A DNA stretch of 64,000 nucleotides from an uncultured Ilyobacter sp. (GCF_963668085.1 NZ_OY764058.1:496001-560000), one strand, 5' to 3'; counted from the stretch's first letter, positions 8,502-18,419 are shown. The notes: generated from the sequence alone by a model not told the origin. Made by a program: numbers and translations.

Positions 8502-9803
8502 CTACATCTTTGAAATCTCTTCAAAAGACTTATCCATAATCTCTAAAGTCTTATCCATATCATCTTTTGTATGAGCTGCTGATACAAAATGAGCCTCATA
8601 TTTAGAAGGAGGTGTAACAACTCCAGAATCTAACATCACATTAAAATATTTTGCATATTTTTCTGTATCTGTTTCTATTACATCATCCAGAGTCTTGATC
8701 TCATCTTTATCTGTGAAAAATATTGTGAAAAGTGACCCCTGTTTATTTATGCATACAGGAACATTATGTTTTTCAGAAATCTTTTCGATATTAGAAGTAA
8801 TATAATTTACTTTTTCTTTTAATTCTTTATAAAGGGTATCTTTGTTTTCCAGTAACTCACTTATAGTTTCATATCCTGCTCTCACTGATACAGGATTTCC
8901 AGAAAGAGTTCCAGCATGATATACATCTCCCACAGGAGCTATCATATCCATAAGTTCATTCTTTCCACCAAAGGCTCCTACAGGATAGCCTCCCCCTATA
9001 ATTTTCCCAAGGGTTGTCAGGTCAGGAGTCACTCCGAATAATTCCTGTGCCCCGCCTAGAGCCAGTCTGAATCCGCTTATTACCTCGTCAAAGATAAGAA
9101 CAGAATTCTTAGCGGTACAAAGCTCTCTGACACCTTTCAAAAACTCTGCATCTGTCTCTATTATTCCCATATTTGCAGGTACAGGTTCCATTATGATACA
9201 GGCGATATCGTCATCTTTTTCAAATAATTCTTTTACAAGATCCATTCTCCCAAAAGGTAAAGTAAGGGTATCTTTTATAGTTCCCTCTGTTATCCCGTTA
9301 CTATCCTGATATCCGTCAGTGAGAAGTCCAGACCCGGCTTTTACCATGAGAGAATCAGAATGTCCGTGATAACAACCTTCAAATTTAAGTATCTTATTTT
9401 TCTTTGTATAAGCTCTGGCAAGTCTCACAGCAGCCATAGTAGCCTCTGTTCCAGAAGTAGTCAGTCTTATTTTTTCTATAGAAGGGTAACATTTTATCAC
9501 CAGTTCGGCAAGTTCTACTTCCATCTTTGTAGGTAGTCCAAAAGAACTTCCGTCCTCTATAGCCTCTCTAACTCCTGCCATTACCCTCTCGTTATTGTGT
9601 CCCAAAATCATTGGACCCCAAGAACATATGTAATCTATATATTCATTATCATCTTCACACCAGATTTTACTTCCCTTGGCTTTCTTGGCAAAAATAGGAT
9701 AGCTTTTATTTACCGATCCAAAAGCTCTAACAGGACTGTTTACTCCTCCAGGAATTACTTTTTTTGCTTTTTCAAAAATTTCAGCAGAATTTTCATATCT
9801 CAT
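8502..9803 (-). CDS. hemL: Glutamate-1-semialdehyde 2,1-aminomutase
   Basis: The 433-residue PLP enzyme converts glutamate-1-semialdehyde to 5-aminolevulinate. Family markers include IPGGVNSPVRAF at the N-terminus, GCYHGHSDSLMVKAGSG, IFDEVISGFR and the PLP lysine in TTLGKIIGGGYPVGAFGG. A GTG nine bases upstream would extend the protein by three residues, but its G is part of the AAGGAG ribosome-binding site. The ATG at 9803, 8 nt after that site, was therefore chosen. The site itself overlaps the hemB stop codon. This is the last gene of the B12 operon, so 5-aminolevulinate formation is under B12-riboswitch control. Confidence 0.95.
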   Translation of the reverse strand: MRYENSAEIFEKAKKVIPGGVNSPVRAFGSVNKSYPIFAKKAKGSKIWCEDDNEYIDYICSWGPMILGHNNERVMAGVREAIEDGSSFGLPTKMEVELAELVIKCYPSIEKIRLTTSGTEATMAAVRLARAYTKKNKILKFEGCYHGHSDSLMVKAGSGLLTDGYQDSNGITEGTIKDTLTLPFGRMDLVKELFEKDDDIACIIMEPVPANMGIIETDAEFLKGVRELCTAKNSVLIFDEVISGFRLALGGAQELFGVTPDLTTLGKIIGGGYPVGAFGGKNELMDMIAPVGDVYHAGTLSGNPVSVRAGYETISELLENKDTLYKELKEKVNYITSNIEKISEKHNVPVCINKQGSLFTIFFTDKDEIKTLDDVIETDTEKYAKYFNVMLDSGVVTPPSKYEAHFVSAAHTKDDMDKTLEIMDKSFEEISKM

Positions 9804-9815
9804 TATTTTCACTCC

Positions 9816-10793
9816 TTAGTATATCTCTTTATTTTTGAGCCATCTGGCGATATCCTTTGAATGGTAGGTTATTATTATAGAAGCACCTGCTCTTTTAAAG
9901 GCATACATTTTTTCCATGACTATTCCCTTTTCATCTATCCACCCGTTTTGGGCAGCAGCTTTTACCATGGAATATTCAGCACTGACATTGTAGACAGCTA
10001 TTGGAACATCATATCTTCTATAAAGTCTTTTTACCACATCTAGATAAGATAAAGCCGGCTTCACTATAAGAATGTCAGCTCCCTCATCTAAATCCGCCTC
10101 TGCCTCTCTCAAAGCTTCTTTTGTACTTCTAAAGTCCATCTGGTAGGTCTTTCTGTCGCCAAAAGAAGGAGACGAGTCTGCAGCATCACGGAAAGGACCG
10201 TAAAATGACGATGCATATTTTACACTATAGGACATTATAGGGGTGTTTATAAACCCTTCATTGTCTAATGCCTTCCTCATAGCCAAAATCCTTCCGTCCA
10301 TCATATCTGACGGAGCAACCATATCAGCACCTGCCTTGGCATGAGACACAGCTATCTTGGAAAGGTAATAAAGAGTTTCATCATTTAGTACATGAGGCCC
10401 GCTCAATATACCACAGTGACCGTGGGAAGTATACTCACACATACATACGTCTGTTATCACGAGCATTTCAGGATAAGATTTTTTTATAAATCTTACAGCT
10501 TCCTGAACTATTCCAAGATCATTATAAGCCTCTTTACCCATGGGGTCTTTTTCAAGAGGTATACCAAAAATCAATATACTTCTAATACCTAGATCCCATA
10601 TTTCATCCAATTCAGGCTTTAGCATGTCAATCGATAGTCTGTATTGTCCCGGCATAGACTGTATTTCTTGTCTTATCCCGGTTCCTTCCTCTATAAATAA
10701 TGGATATACAAAATCTTTCACATCTAGATAAAGATCCTTCACCATATCCCTCATTACTTGACTGCCCCTTAGCCTTCTGTGTCTCTTAAACAT
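9816..10793 (-). CDS. hemB: Porphobilinogen synthase (5-aminolevulinate dehydratase)
   Basis: The 325-residue protein condenses two 5-aminolevulinate molecules to porphobilinogen. The active-site lysines are visible in SYSVKYASSFYGPFR and ILIVKPALSYLD. DVCMCEYTSHGHCG carries the cysteine-rich metal-binding segment of zinc-type enzymes. The ATG at 10793 overlaps the upstream stop as TGATG and has AGGAGG 7 nt before it; an alternative GTG lies one codon earlier. It is translationally coupled to cobA/hemD and hemL. Confidence 0.95.
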   Translation of the reverse strand: MFKRHRRLRGSQVMRDMVKDLYLDVKDFVYPLFIEEGTGIRQEIQSMPGQYRLSIDMLKPELDEIWDLGIRSILIFGIPLEKDPMGKEAYNDLGIVQEAVRFIKKSYPEMLVITDVCMCEYTSHGHCGILSGPHVLNDETLYYLSKIAVSHAKAGADMVAPSDMMDGRILAMRKALDNEGFINTPIMSYSVKYASSFYGPFRDAADSSPSFGDRKTYQMDFRSTKEALREAEADLDEGADILIVKPALSYLDVVKRLYRRYDVPIAVYNVSAEYSMVKAAAQNGWIDEKGIVMEKMYAFKRAGASIIITYHSKDIARWLKNKEIY

Positions 10794-12265
10794 CACATAG
10801 CCTCCTCAATCGACTTTAAAACTCCTTCTGCTGTAAATATCTTGGCCTCTATATCCACAGATAATCCCAACTTTTTCATGGTCTCACTTGTCACAGGTCC
10901 TATAGATGCAAATTTCACACCTTTTATCCCGTCCAAATTTCCATCAAGGCTTTCTACAAAAGCCTCTACAGTTGAAGAACTTAAGAATGTAACTATATCC
11001 ACACCTTTAAGAGTTTCTTCCACTTCACTTTTATCTTTTTTTATCTTTACTGTTTTATATGCCGCTAATTTTTCAAAGTTTCTTTTGTATTTGGCACTCC
11101 ATTCCTCAGGATTATTTGGAGATATATCAGATGTTACAAACAAAATTTTGTCTTCCTCTTTTGTACAATCACAAGCTTCCTTTGCAAGAAGTTCTCCAAT
11201 ATACTCTTCTGGCATAAAGTCCGGGACCAGCTTCACTTTTGACAGCTCTTCCTTAGTCTTCACTCCCACTACACCTATCTTTATATCGCCCAATAATCTC
11301 ATGTCAGGAAGATACCTAAAGAAACTTCTCACTGCATTTTGGGAATTAAAAAGAAGACAGCTATATTTTTTGATCTCTGAATAATCATAATCCTTCATCT
11401 GATCCTCTATCTGAATAAGAGGAAGTTCTACTGCTTCTCCGCCTTTTTTTTCTATAACACTACTCATTGCTTCAGCCTGTTTTTCATCTCTTGTCACAAG
11501 TATCTTTTTACCGAAGAGTTCCTTTTTCTCAAACCAGTTAAACTCTTCTCGAAGATTTACGACTCCCCCTATGATAATAATTGCCGGAGGTTTTACATCT
11601 TCTTTCTTGGCAATTTCAACTATAGTTGAAAGAGTTCCTCTTATAACTCGTTGCTTAGAAGTACTTCCTTTTTCTATTATCCCAACAGGTGTTTCAGGGT
11701 CTTTCCCGTTTTTTATGAGGTCACCTGTAATAAGATCAAGATTTTTTACACCCATCAAGAAAACCAGGGTTCCCTTTAGTTTAGCAATGGCATCAAAATT
11801 ATGCCATCCTCCGTCTTCCATTGTGTGACCTGTGAAAACATGAAAAGACCTTGAGATTCCCCTGTGAGTCACAGGGATACCAGAATATGCAGGAACAGAT
11901 ATAGAAGAAGTTATTCCAGGAACAACTTCAAAAGGAATCTCATCTTTTAATATTTCCTGTATCTCTTCGCCCCCTCTCCCAAATACAAAGGGATCTCCTC
12001 CTTTTAATCTCGTAACAACCTTACCCTTTAAAGCTTCTCTCACAAGTGTCTTGTTGATTTCGTCTTGGATAACTCCCCCTTCTGTGTTGAGTTTTCCTAG
12101 ATAGATTAGTTCTGCATCAGGTTTTGCAAATTTTAAAATTCTTTTATTTATAAGCCTGTCATAGACAATACAGTCTGCCTCTTCCACACATCTCTTAGCT
12201 TTTAGTGTGAGAAGTTCTAAGTCTCCAGGTCCTGCTCCTACAATATAAACCTTACCTTTGTTCAT
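10793..12265 (-). CDS. cobA-hemD: Fused uroporphyrinogen-III C-methyltransferase / uroporphyrinogen-III synthase
   Basis: The 490-residue protein carries two activities. Residues 1-245 are a SAM-dependent uroporphyrinogen-III methyltransferase (VYIVGAGPGDLELLTLKA, VTRLKGGDPFVFGRGGEE, VPGITSSISVPAYSGIPVTHR). Residues 255-490 are a uroporphyrinogen-III synthase (KKILVTRDEKQAEAMSSVIEKK; TFLSSSTVEAF; GPVTSETMKKLG). The fusion cyclises hydroxymethylbilane and then methylates the product to precorrin-2, committing it to corrinoids or siroheme. This fusion is known in clostridia and other anaerobes. An in-frame GTG/ATG region extends to 12304, but the ATG at 12265 after AGGGGGC gives the normal N-terminus. 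It overlaps hemC by 14 bp. Confidence 0.95.
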   Translation of the reverse strand: MNKGKVYIVGAGPGDLELLTLKAKRCVEEADCIVYDRLINKRILKFAKPDAELIYLGKLNTEGGVIQDEINKTLVREALKGKVVTRLKGGDPFVFGRGGEEIQEILKDEIPFEVVPGITSSISVPAYSGIPVTHRGISRSFHVFTGHTMEDGGWHNFDAIAKLKGTLVFLMGVKNLDLITGDLIKNGKDPETPVGIIEKGSTSKQRVIRGTLSTIVEIAKKEDVKPPAIIIIGGVVNLREEFNWFEKKELFGKKILVTRDEKQAEAMSSVIEKKGGEAVELPLIQIEDQMKDYDYSEIKKYSCLLFNSQNAVRSFFRYLPDMRLLGDIKIGVVGVKTKEELSKVKLVPDFMPEEYIGELLAKEACDCTKEEDKILFVTSDISPNNPEEWSAKYKRNFEKLAAYKTVKIKKDKSEVEETLKGVDIVTFLSSSTVEAFVESLDGNLDGIKGVKFASIGPVTSETMKKLGLSVDIEAKIFTAEGVLKSIEEAM

Positions 12266-13163
12266 CAATCTGCCCCCTAATAATTCCTGCAAGTTTTTGA
12301 GCAAGTGATTTTCCCTCTTCCCTTTTTCCTGTAACTTCTCCTTTATACACTACATCTTCATGACAGTACATTCCCTTTAGGCAGATTTCATCTCCCATTA
12401 TTTCTGCACTACATCCCATAGGAGTATGACATCCTCCGTCAAATATCTTAGAGAACTCTCTTTCTATCTCTACCACTTCTTCCACTTCACTCTCTGTTAT
12501 AGATGATAAGATCTCTCTAATAAAAAGATCATCTTCTTTGCATTGTATACAAAGAGCTCCTTGAGCAGGAGCAGGCATCATCTCGTGAGTTTCTAAGTAC
12601 TGAGTTATCTCATTTTCTAGACCAACTCTTTTTAGACCTGCAGCAGCAAGTACTATTGCATCAAAATTTTCCTCTTTTAGTTTTCTCAGTCTTGTATGAA
12701 TGTTTCCTCTTATAGGCTCTATTACTAGATCAGGTCTCATCTCTTTTACGGCCATTGTTCTTCTTAGAGAGCTTGTACCAACAACTGACCCTGTTGGAAG
12801 TTCAGAAAGTTTAGTATTTGTTTTTGATACCATAACATCTCTGTAATCCTCTCTTTGAGGAATGGCACCACAGATTAATCCTGCTGGACTTTCTGCTGGC
12901 ATATCTTTCATCGAATGAACTGCTAAGTGAATAGTTCCGTCTAGTAGTTCTTTTTCTATCTCCTTCGTAAAAAGGCTTTTAAGAGAAGTGTCGCTATTGT
13001 TCCAGTTAGTTCTTAAGTCGACATCTCCTGTAGTAACTATCTCTTTGATCTCAAATTCTATTTCTGGATATTTTTCCTGTAGCATTGATCTTACATGTTT
13101 TGACTGAGCCACAGCAAGTAAGCTTCCTCTAGTTCCTATTACCACTTTGTTTTTTTTCATCAT
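12252..13163 (-). CDS. hemC: Hydroxymethylbilane synthase (porphobilinogen deaminase)
   Basis: The 303-residue enzyme polymerises four porphobilinogens into hydroxymethylbilane. GTRGSLLAVAQS, HSMKDMPAE, GTSSLRR and IRGNIHTRLRKL are family landmarks. The cofactor-binding cysteine lies in FDGGCHTPMGC. The ATG overlaps the hemA stop by one base (TAATG). It is followed with a 14-bp overlap by cobA-hemD, so the order follows the pathway. Confidence 0.95.
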   Translation of the reverse strand: MMKKNKVVIGTRGSLLAVAQSKHVRSMLQEKYPEIEFEIKEIVTTGDVDLRTNWNNSDTSLKSLFTKEIEKELLDGTIHLAVHSMKDMPAESPAGLICGAIPQREDYRDVMVSKTNTKLSELPTGSVVGTSSLRRTMAVKEMRPDLVIEPIRGNIHTRLRKLKEENFDAIVLAAAGLKRVGLENEITQYLETHEMMPAPAQGALCIQCKEDDLFIREILSSITESEVEEVVEIEREFSKIFDGGCHTPMGCSAEIMGDEICLKGMYCHEDVVYKGEVTGKREEGKSLAQKLAGIIRGQIDEQR

Positions 13164-14155
13164 TAGGCTATCCTTTCCCTGTATTCAAACCATTTTTTCA
13201 CATTTTCGATCTGCTCTGTGATAAGGTGTGAATATTCTTTTAGTCTGTTCTCTCTTTTAGTAACATTTTTTTCATATGTTTCCCATATATGATCCAAATT
13301 ATAAATATCTACATTGGGAAGTTCCCCTAGTTTCTCGTCAATATCTCTAGGTACTGCGAGATCTAAAAAGAATCGTTTTCTGCCGTCATCTAGCCTATCC
13401 ATAAGGTCTTCGCTTTTTAGTACAAAATGTGGTGCCGATGTTGCACTAACTATAACGTCACTATTTATGGCCATCTCAACCTTTTGATCAAAGGTTATTA
13501 CGTCTACATCATAGCTGTCCTTTAGAACAAGGGCTTTATGATGACTTCTATTTGTAACAACTATATTTTTTGCTTTACATTTTTTTAGAAGATAGAGTAT
13601 GCCCTGTGAAAGATCTCCTACCCCCAATATAAGTATATTTTTATTCTCAAGATTTTCTACATTGTTTTTTATAAATTTCAAAGATATTGCCTCTAGCGAC
13701 AGGGCATTATGTGCTATCTGACTCTCATTTCGAAATTTTTTCCCAACCTCTATAGCCTTATTAAATATCACATTTAATACCTTTGAAGTAGTCCCTACCT
13801 CTACAGCATCATAGTGGGCTTTTTTCACCTGTGCCAGGATCTGATCCTCTCCTTTTATCACAGACTCAAATCCACATATTACCCGAAAGAGATAGTGAAG
13901 TGCATCCTCCCCCTGCTTTACAAAGAGTTCCTCCTGACTTGGAAAAAGACCCACAATTTCATCTTCTGTAAATCCTTCCTCTACGTGGATATAGTACTCG
14001 ATCCTAAGACAAGTGGAAAGGTTTACATAACCCTTTATTTTTTCATTTTCAAGGAGTTCATCAAAAATTTCAGTTGGGTTTTTCTTTATAAAACTTTCTC
14101 TGCCACCCATATCAACTTTTTTATGATCTATTCCCACTGCATAAAAGTTATCCAT
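13163..14155 (-). CDS. hemA: Glutamyl-tRNA reductase, short form without full dimerisation domain
   Basis: The enzyme reduces glutamyl-tRNA to glutamate-1-semialdehyde with NADPH, the first step of the C5 pathway. The catalytic cysteine is in NLSTCLR (C49). Usual members read STCNR, so the Asn is replaced by Leu. The NADPH-binding motif ILGVGDLSQG and the helix-forming C-terminus (ENRLKEYSHLITEQIENVKKW) follow. At 330 residues the protein ends in the long spinal helix, about 80-90 residues short of typical enzymes, so most of the dimerisation domain is missing. The stop overlaps the hemC start, so this is not an edge or obvious frameshift effect. The ATG at 14155 has better spacing to AGGA than the ATG at 14161. 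Confidence 0.9.
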   Translation of the reverse strand: MDNFYAVGIDHKKVDMGGRESFIKKNPTEIFDELLENEKIKGYVNLSTCLRIEYYIHVEEGFTEDEIVGLFPSQEELFVKQGEDALHYLFRVICGFESVIKGEDQILAQVKKAHYDAVEVGTTSKVLNVIFNKAIEVGKKFRNESQIAHNALSLEAISLKFIKNNVENLENKNILILGVGDLSQGILYLLKKCKAKNIVVTNRSHHKALVLKDSYDVDVITFDQKVEMAINSDVIVSATSAPHFVLKSEDLMDRLDDGRKRFFLDLAVPRDIDEKLGELPNVDIYNLDHIWETYEKNVTKRENRLKEYSHLITEQIENVKKWFEYRERIA

Positions 14156-15224
14156 TCTCATTTGTCCTAGCCACTACCCTTTCCACAACGTATTGGTTGC
14201 TATCGTGATCTTTGATCGCAAGTCTTATATAATTTTCATCAAGAAATGGAAAATTTGAACAATCTCTTATCAGTATTCCATCCTCTATGAGTTTTTCTCG
14301 CAATTTTTTTGAGTCAGAGTTCCCTGTTAGTCTTACAAGTATAAAGTTCGTATCTGTTTTATAAGTTTTTATTTTACTTCCCTTGGCAAGTTCTTCATAC
14401 ATCCATTTTTTTTCTTTTTGTATCCAATTTTCTGATTTTTCTATATATTCCCTGTCCTCTAAGACGACTTTGGCAGTAAGTTCTGCCAGTGCATTTACAG
14501 TCCAAGGTTCTCTTTCTCCCTGTATTCGGTTTATTATAGCATTATCGTGGCATATTGCAAACCCCAGCCTTATTCCAGGAATAGCAAAAAACTTAGTCAG
14601 AGCCCTTACCACAAAAATATTCGGGTCTTTTAGGTGAGCTATGCTCTCACTATAATTCCCCTCTACAAATTCTATAAAGGCTTCATCTACCATAAGTCTT
14701 GTCCCAGACTCTCTAGCAATTGCTGCGATCTCTTCCATCTCTGATCTCGTCATAAAACGGCCAGTTGGATTGTTTGGATTGCATATCACCAGAAGGTCAT
14801 AGCCTTTGTTCAGATCCTCTCGGAGTCTGACTTTGTCTAATATAAAATCCTCATTTTCTTTAAGCTGGAAGTGGTCTACCTGGCAGGAGGTCTGCATCAG
14901 AGCCCTTTCATATTCTACAAAGGTAGGATTGACAACAAGTGCTTTTTTAGGATTGAGCATTTTCATGTACAAAAATATAATCTCAGTGGCTCCATTTCCG
15001 ACTAGTATATTGCCAGGAGCCATACCATTGTGTTTTGCCAAGATTTCTCTCAGTTCCACATATTCTGGATCGGGATATTTTTCAAAAATATGAAAATTTT
15101 CCCCAACCGATTTTTTCAGACTTTCAGGAAGTCCGAAGGGATTGATATTAGCACTATAGTCCAGTATCTTTTCTATTCCCTTTTCCCTTGCAAGTTTATA
15201 GATGTTTCCTCCGTGCAGTTCCAT
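14148..15224 (-). CDS. cobD: L-threonine-O-3-phosphate decarboxylase (cobalamin)
   Basis: This 358-residue fold-type I PLP enzyme, related to histidinol-phosphate aminotransferase, supplies (R)-1-aminopropan-2-ol phosphate for the B12 lower-loop linker. The N-terminus MELHGGNIYKLA...DYSANINPFG is typical of Salmonella-type CobD. The PLP lysine is in VRALTKFFAIPGIRLG, and NPNNPTG is present. Its partner CbiB is encoded just upstream. The substrate requires an L-threonine kinase (PduX or similar), which is not recognisable in the window. Neighbouring hisC-like functions are absent, which supports the B12 role. Confidence 0.93.
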   Translation of the reverse strand: MELHGGNIYKLAREKGIEKILDYSANINPFGLPESLKKSVGENFHIFEKYPDPEYVELREILAKHNGMAPGNILVGNGATEIIFLYMKMLNPKKALVVNPTFVEYERALMQTSCQVDHFQLKENEDFILDKVRLREDLNKGYDLLVICNPNNPTGRFMTRSEMEEIAAIARESGTRLMVDEAFIEFVEGNYSESIAHLKDPNIFVVRALTKFFAIPGIRLGFAICHDNAIINRIQGEREPWTVNALAELTAKVVLEDREYIEKSENWIQKEKKWMYEELAKGSKIKTYKTDTNFILVRLTGNSDSKKLREKLIEDGILIRDCSNFPFLDENYIRLAIKDHDSNQYVVERVVARTNENG

Positions 15225-15234
15225 CCTACCACTC

Positions 15235-16200
15235 CTATACTATGAAAAATCCATGAACTCCCCAGATAATCCCCATGAAAAAGATCATCCCTATAATGGA
15301 AGCTCCGTACATCATCTTTATATTTTTTCTTATATCTTCTATGTCAAAGTCTTTGACTTTATCACCAATTGTTGGTTTTTCGTGACTCTTTCCAAAATAA
15401 CTGGTAACTCCTCCAAACTGTATCCCTATGGCACCTGCCACAGCAGATTCAGGATGACCTGCATTTGGACTTGCATGCCTTAGCCTGTCTCTAAAGTAGA
15501 TTCTAAAAGATGATTTGTAATCAAGCCCTAAAATCATAGCCGACAAAGGATAAAATATCATACCTGTTATTCTTGCAGGGATTAAATTCACCCAATCATC
15601 CAGCCTTGCTGAAAACCATCCAAAATCGCTGTATCTTTCATTTTTATATCCCACCATTGAATCAAGGGTATTTACACCTTTATAAGTCATACCAAAAGCC
15701 AGAGCTGCCCCTGGATTTCCAGGTAAAACCAAGGCCCCAACCATCATATAAAACATAGGTGCAATTATTCCGTCCACTGTATTTTCTGATATTGTCTCCA
15801 TCACACTTCTAATTATGTTTCTCTCGTCCATGCTTCCAGTATCTCTGCTGACAAGATATGACAGTTCTTTCTTTGCTCGTTCCATATCCTTAGCTTTCAG
15901 TATGTTATATACCTTCATTCCCTCTTTTGCCAGACATCTCGTTGCAAAAATTGTATAGAGAAAATATATTTCTAAAATCTGAAACATCCCCAGGGTATAG
16001 CTTATCATAAAGGTAATTGAAAGTACCATAATAGTCAGTACTGCCCCTGAGAATCTTTTGTTTTTAAATCTATATAAAATGTTTTCAAATTTTTCAATAA
16101 GTTTTCCAATAAACTGCACCGGATGAGGCATCCAGTAGGGGTCTCCTGCTATGAGATCTATCATATAAGCGATCCCTATTTTAGCAATCACATTCAACAT
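15235..16200 (-). CDS. cbiB: Adenosylcobinamide-phosphate synthase
   Basis: This integral membrane protein attaches aminopropanol phosphate to adenosylcobyric acid. Family features are the N-terminal DLIAGDPYWMPHPVQFIGKL, the SRDT and ENTVDGIIAPMFY segments, ASPNAGHPESAVAGAIGIQFGG, and several membrane helices. The ATG at 16200 lies 5-6 nt after AGAGGG and is preferred over a GTG at 16206 that directly abuts it. It overlaps cbiP by 20 bp and is followed by cobD, its pathway partner. Confidence 0.95.
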   Translation of the reverse strand: MLNVIAKIGIAYMIDLIAGDPYWMPHPVQFIGKLIEKFENILYRFKNKRFSGAVLTIMVLSITFMISYTLGMFQILEIYFLYTIFATRCLAKEGMKVYNILKAKDMERAKKELSYLVSRDTGSMDERNIIRSVMETISENTVDGIIAPMFYMMVGALVLPGNPGAALAFGMTYKGVNTLDSMVGYKNERYSDFGWFSARLDDWVNLIPARITGMIFYPLSAMILGLDYKSSFRIYFRDRLRHASPNAGHPESAVAGAIGIQFGGVTSYFGKSHEKPTIGDKVKDFDIEDIRKNIKMMYGASIIGMIFFMGIIWGVHGFFIV

Positions 16201-17689
16201 TCTCACCCTCTAATATCTTGTATAATTTTTCCATATCTAGATTTTCTCTTACAATATCAGCTAGCTTGTCAAACTCCCTCTCTTTAAACTCCTGAAAGTT
16301 TATAGAGTCTTTTATCTCATCAAGTCCCTTACTTTTCCTTATGTTGTTGAGAAATTTTCTTGTAAAATCACTGTTATCAAAGATTCCATGGATATATGTT
16401 CCTATTATGTTGTCCTTAAAGGCTCCGTTTATACATCTGTTCCCCTGTAAAAATACGTTGCCCTCATTTCCGTTGGTAATCCCCTGATGTATTTCATACC
16501 CTTTCACAGTCATTCCCTTTGTTCCCTCTAGATATCCTCCGTCTACAACTACTTCTCCCTCATACTGTACAGTCCTCTTGTCTGTCTTCATGACTGTCTC
16601 CATATCTAGAAGTCCTATTCCTGGGATTTCTAAAAGAGAGCTCTCTATCTTATCAGGGTCTGAAATTTTCTGACCTAACATCTGATATCCCCCACAGATT
16701 CCAAATATTATTGTTCCTTTTTTTGCAAGTCTCACTATCTTTTCGGCTATACCCTTGTCTTTGATCTCTTTCAAGTCATCGATGGTGCTCTTTGATCCTG
16801 GGATAATAATAATATCTTCATTTCCTAGCTCTTCAGCCTTTGTAACATATTTTACCGACACATCATCATAGACACTTAGTGCATCCAAATCTGTAAAGTT
16901 AGACATGTGGTTTATCCTAATTACTGAGACTCTGATATCCTTGTCACCGCTATATTTTTTAAATCTCTCTGTTACCGAATCCTCATCCTCTATATCCAAT
17001 TCTGAATAAGGAAGGACACCGATAATAGGTTTATTTATCATTTTTTCCAGCTGTCTGATGCCTGGTTTCAGTATCCCCACATCACCTCGGAATTTATTTA
17101 TGATTACACCCTTTACTCTCTCCCTTTCATGTTCCTCAAGGAGCATAAGTGTTCCTAGTATAGAGGCAAATACCCCTCCTCTATCTATGTCAGATACTAA
17201 TATTACAGGTGAATCAGCAATTTCCGCCATCCCCATGTTTACAATGTCTCCCTCTTTGAGATTTATCTCAGCGGTACTTCCTGCCCCTTCGATTATAGAT
17301 ACATCGTAATTTTCTCTGATTGAACTGTATATTTTTATCAGTTCATCTTTCAGGCTAGGTTTAAACTTATGATACTCTCTTGCAGTCATATTTTTTAAAG
17401 CCTTACCGTTCAAGATTACCTGTGATTTTCTATCTGTCGTTGGTTTTAATAATATCGGGTTCATAAAAGCTTCAGGTTTTATCCCACAGGCCTCTGCCTG
17501 GACTACCTGAGCTCTACCCATCTCCTTACCATCTTCTGTGATAAAAGAGTTTAAAGCCATGTTTTGTGATTTAAAAGGACATACCGAATATCCGTCCTTA
17601 TAGAGAATTCTGCATAATGCTGTTGTAACAAGACTTTTTCCCACAGAGGATGCAGTCCCTTGTACCATAATATTTTTATGCTTCTTCAT
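16181..17689 (-). CDS. cbiP: Cobyric acid synthase (glutamine-hydrolysing)
   Basis: The 502-residue protein amidates adenosylcobyrinic acid a,c-diamide at four side chains. It has an N-terminal P-loop-like domain (MVQGTASSVGKSLVTTALCRI; DRGGVFAS) and a C-terminal class I glutaminase domain with the nucleophilic cysteine in FGICGGYQMLG and a later GTYIHGIFD. It follows cbiJ with a 14-bp overlap. Confidence 0.96.
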   Translation of the reverse strand: MKKHKNIMVQGTASSVGKSLVTTALCRILYKDGYSVCPFKSQNMALNSFITEDGKEMGRAQVVQAEACGIKPEAFMNPILLKPTTDRKSQVILNGKALKNMTAREYHKFKPSLKDELIKIYSSIRENYDVSIIEGAGSTAEINLKEGDIVNMGMAEIADSPVILVSDIDRGGVFASILGTLMLLEEHERERVKGVIINKFRGDVGILKPGIRQLEKMINKPIIGVLPYSELDIEDEDSVTERFKKYSGDKDIRVSVIRINHMSNFTDLDALSVYDDVSVKYVTKAEELGNEDIIIIPGSKSTIDDLKEIKDKGIAEKIVRLAKKGTIIFGICGGYQMLGQKISDPDKIESSLLEIPGIGLLDMETVMKTDKRTVQYEGEVVVDGGYLEGTKGMTVKGYEIHQGITNGNEGNVFLQGNRCINGAFKDNIIGTYIHGIFDNSDFTRKFLNNIRKSKGLDEIKDSINFQEFKEREFDKLADIVRENLDMEKLYKILEGENVECDC

Positions 17690-18416
17690 ATTCCATCACC
17701 TTTTTTATTATTTGGTCTATATCACCAGTTTTCCATGGATAGTTTATTTCAGGTCTTGATAAAATGACAGGTTTTACACCGCAATCGGCTGCTGCCTCTA
17801 TCTTTTCTAGTTCTCCCCCTGTAGCTCCGCTTTCCTTTGTAACCACATAATTTATCTCATAATTTTTATAAATAGCTTTGTTGAAATCCTTTGAAAATGG
17901 CCCTTGTACTGCTATTATCTGCTTTGGTAGTATACCAGCTTTTTCTGCCTTTTCAAGAGACGCTTTTACAGGAAGTATTCTAAAGTAGATATTTTCCAGA
18001 TTACACATACCTTTAAAATAATTCAGATTGTTGCTTCCAAGAGTTACCAGAATATTCCCTTTTAGACTTTTCAAGTACTTAGTCAGTTCGTACATAGAAC
18101 TGAATTTTACTCCCTCTTCATAGGTCAGCATCTCTCTTTCAAATCTAATGTAATCGATTCCTTCAGCCTTAGAAGCCTCTATAGCATTTTGAGATACGTT
18201 TATCGCATAGGGGTGGCTGGCGTCAAGCACCAGATCCACCCTTTTTGACCTTATAAATTCACGCATCTCACCTTGATCCATAGGTTCAGATACCACATTA
18301 AGTCCTTTTAATAATTTTTTCCCGTATTCAGTGGCTGTAGATACTATTATCCCACTGTTACCAAGCCTATCTATAATATTCCTAGAATCTTTGGTACCCC
18401 CTATAATCCAGATCAT
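17676..18416 (-). CDS. cbiJ: Cobalt-precorrin-6A reductase
   Basis: The 246-residue NADPH-dependent reductase converts cobalt-precorrin-6A to 6B. The N-terminus IWIIGGTKDSRNIIDRL, followed by LDASHPYAINVSQNAIEA and a YVVTKESGATGG segment, is characteristic of CbiJ/CobK. It sits 3 bp after cbiH and overlaps cbiP by 14 bp. Confidence 0.93.
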   Translation of the reverse strand: MIWIIGGTKDSRNIIDRLGNSGIIVSTATEYGKKLLKGLNVVSEPMDQGEMREFIRSKRVDLVLDASHPYAINVSQNAIEASKAEGIDYIRFEREMLTYEEGVKFSSMYELTKYLKSLKGNILVTLGSNNLNYFKGMCNLENIYFRILPVKASLEKAEKAGILPKQIIAVQGPFSKDFNKAIYKNYEINYVVTKESGATGGELEKIEAAADCGVKPVILSRPEINYPWKTGDIDQIIKKVMEYEEA

Positions 18417-18419
18417 AGC

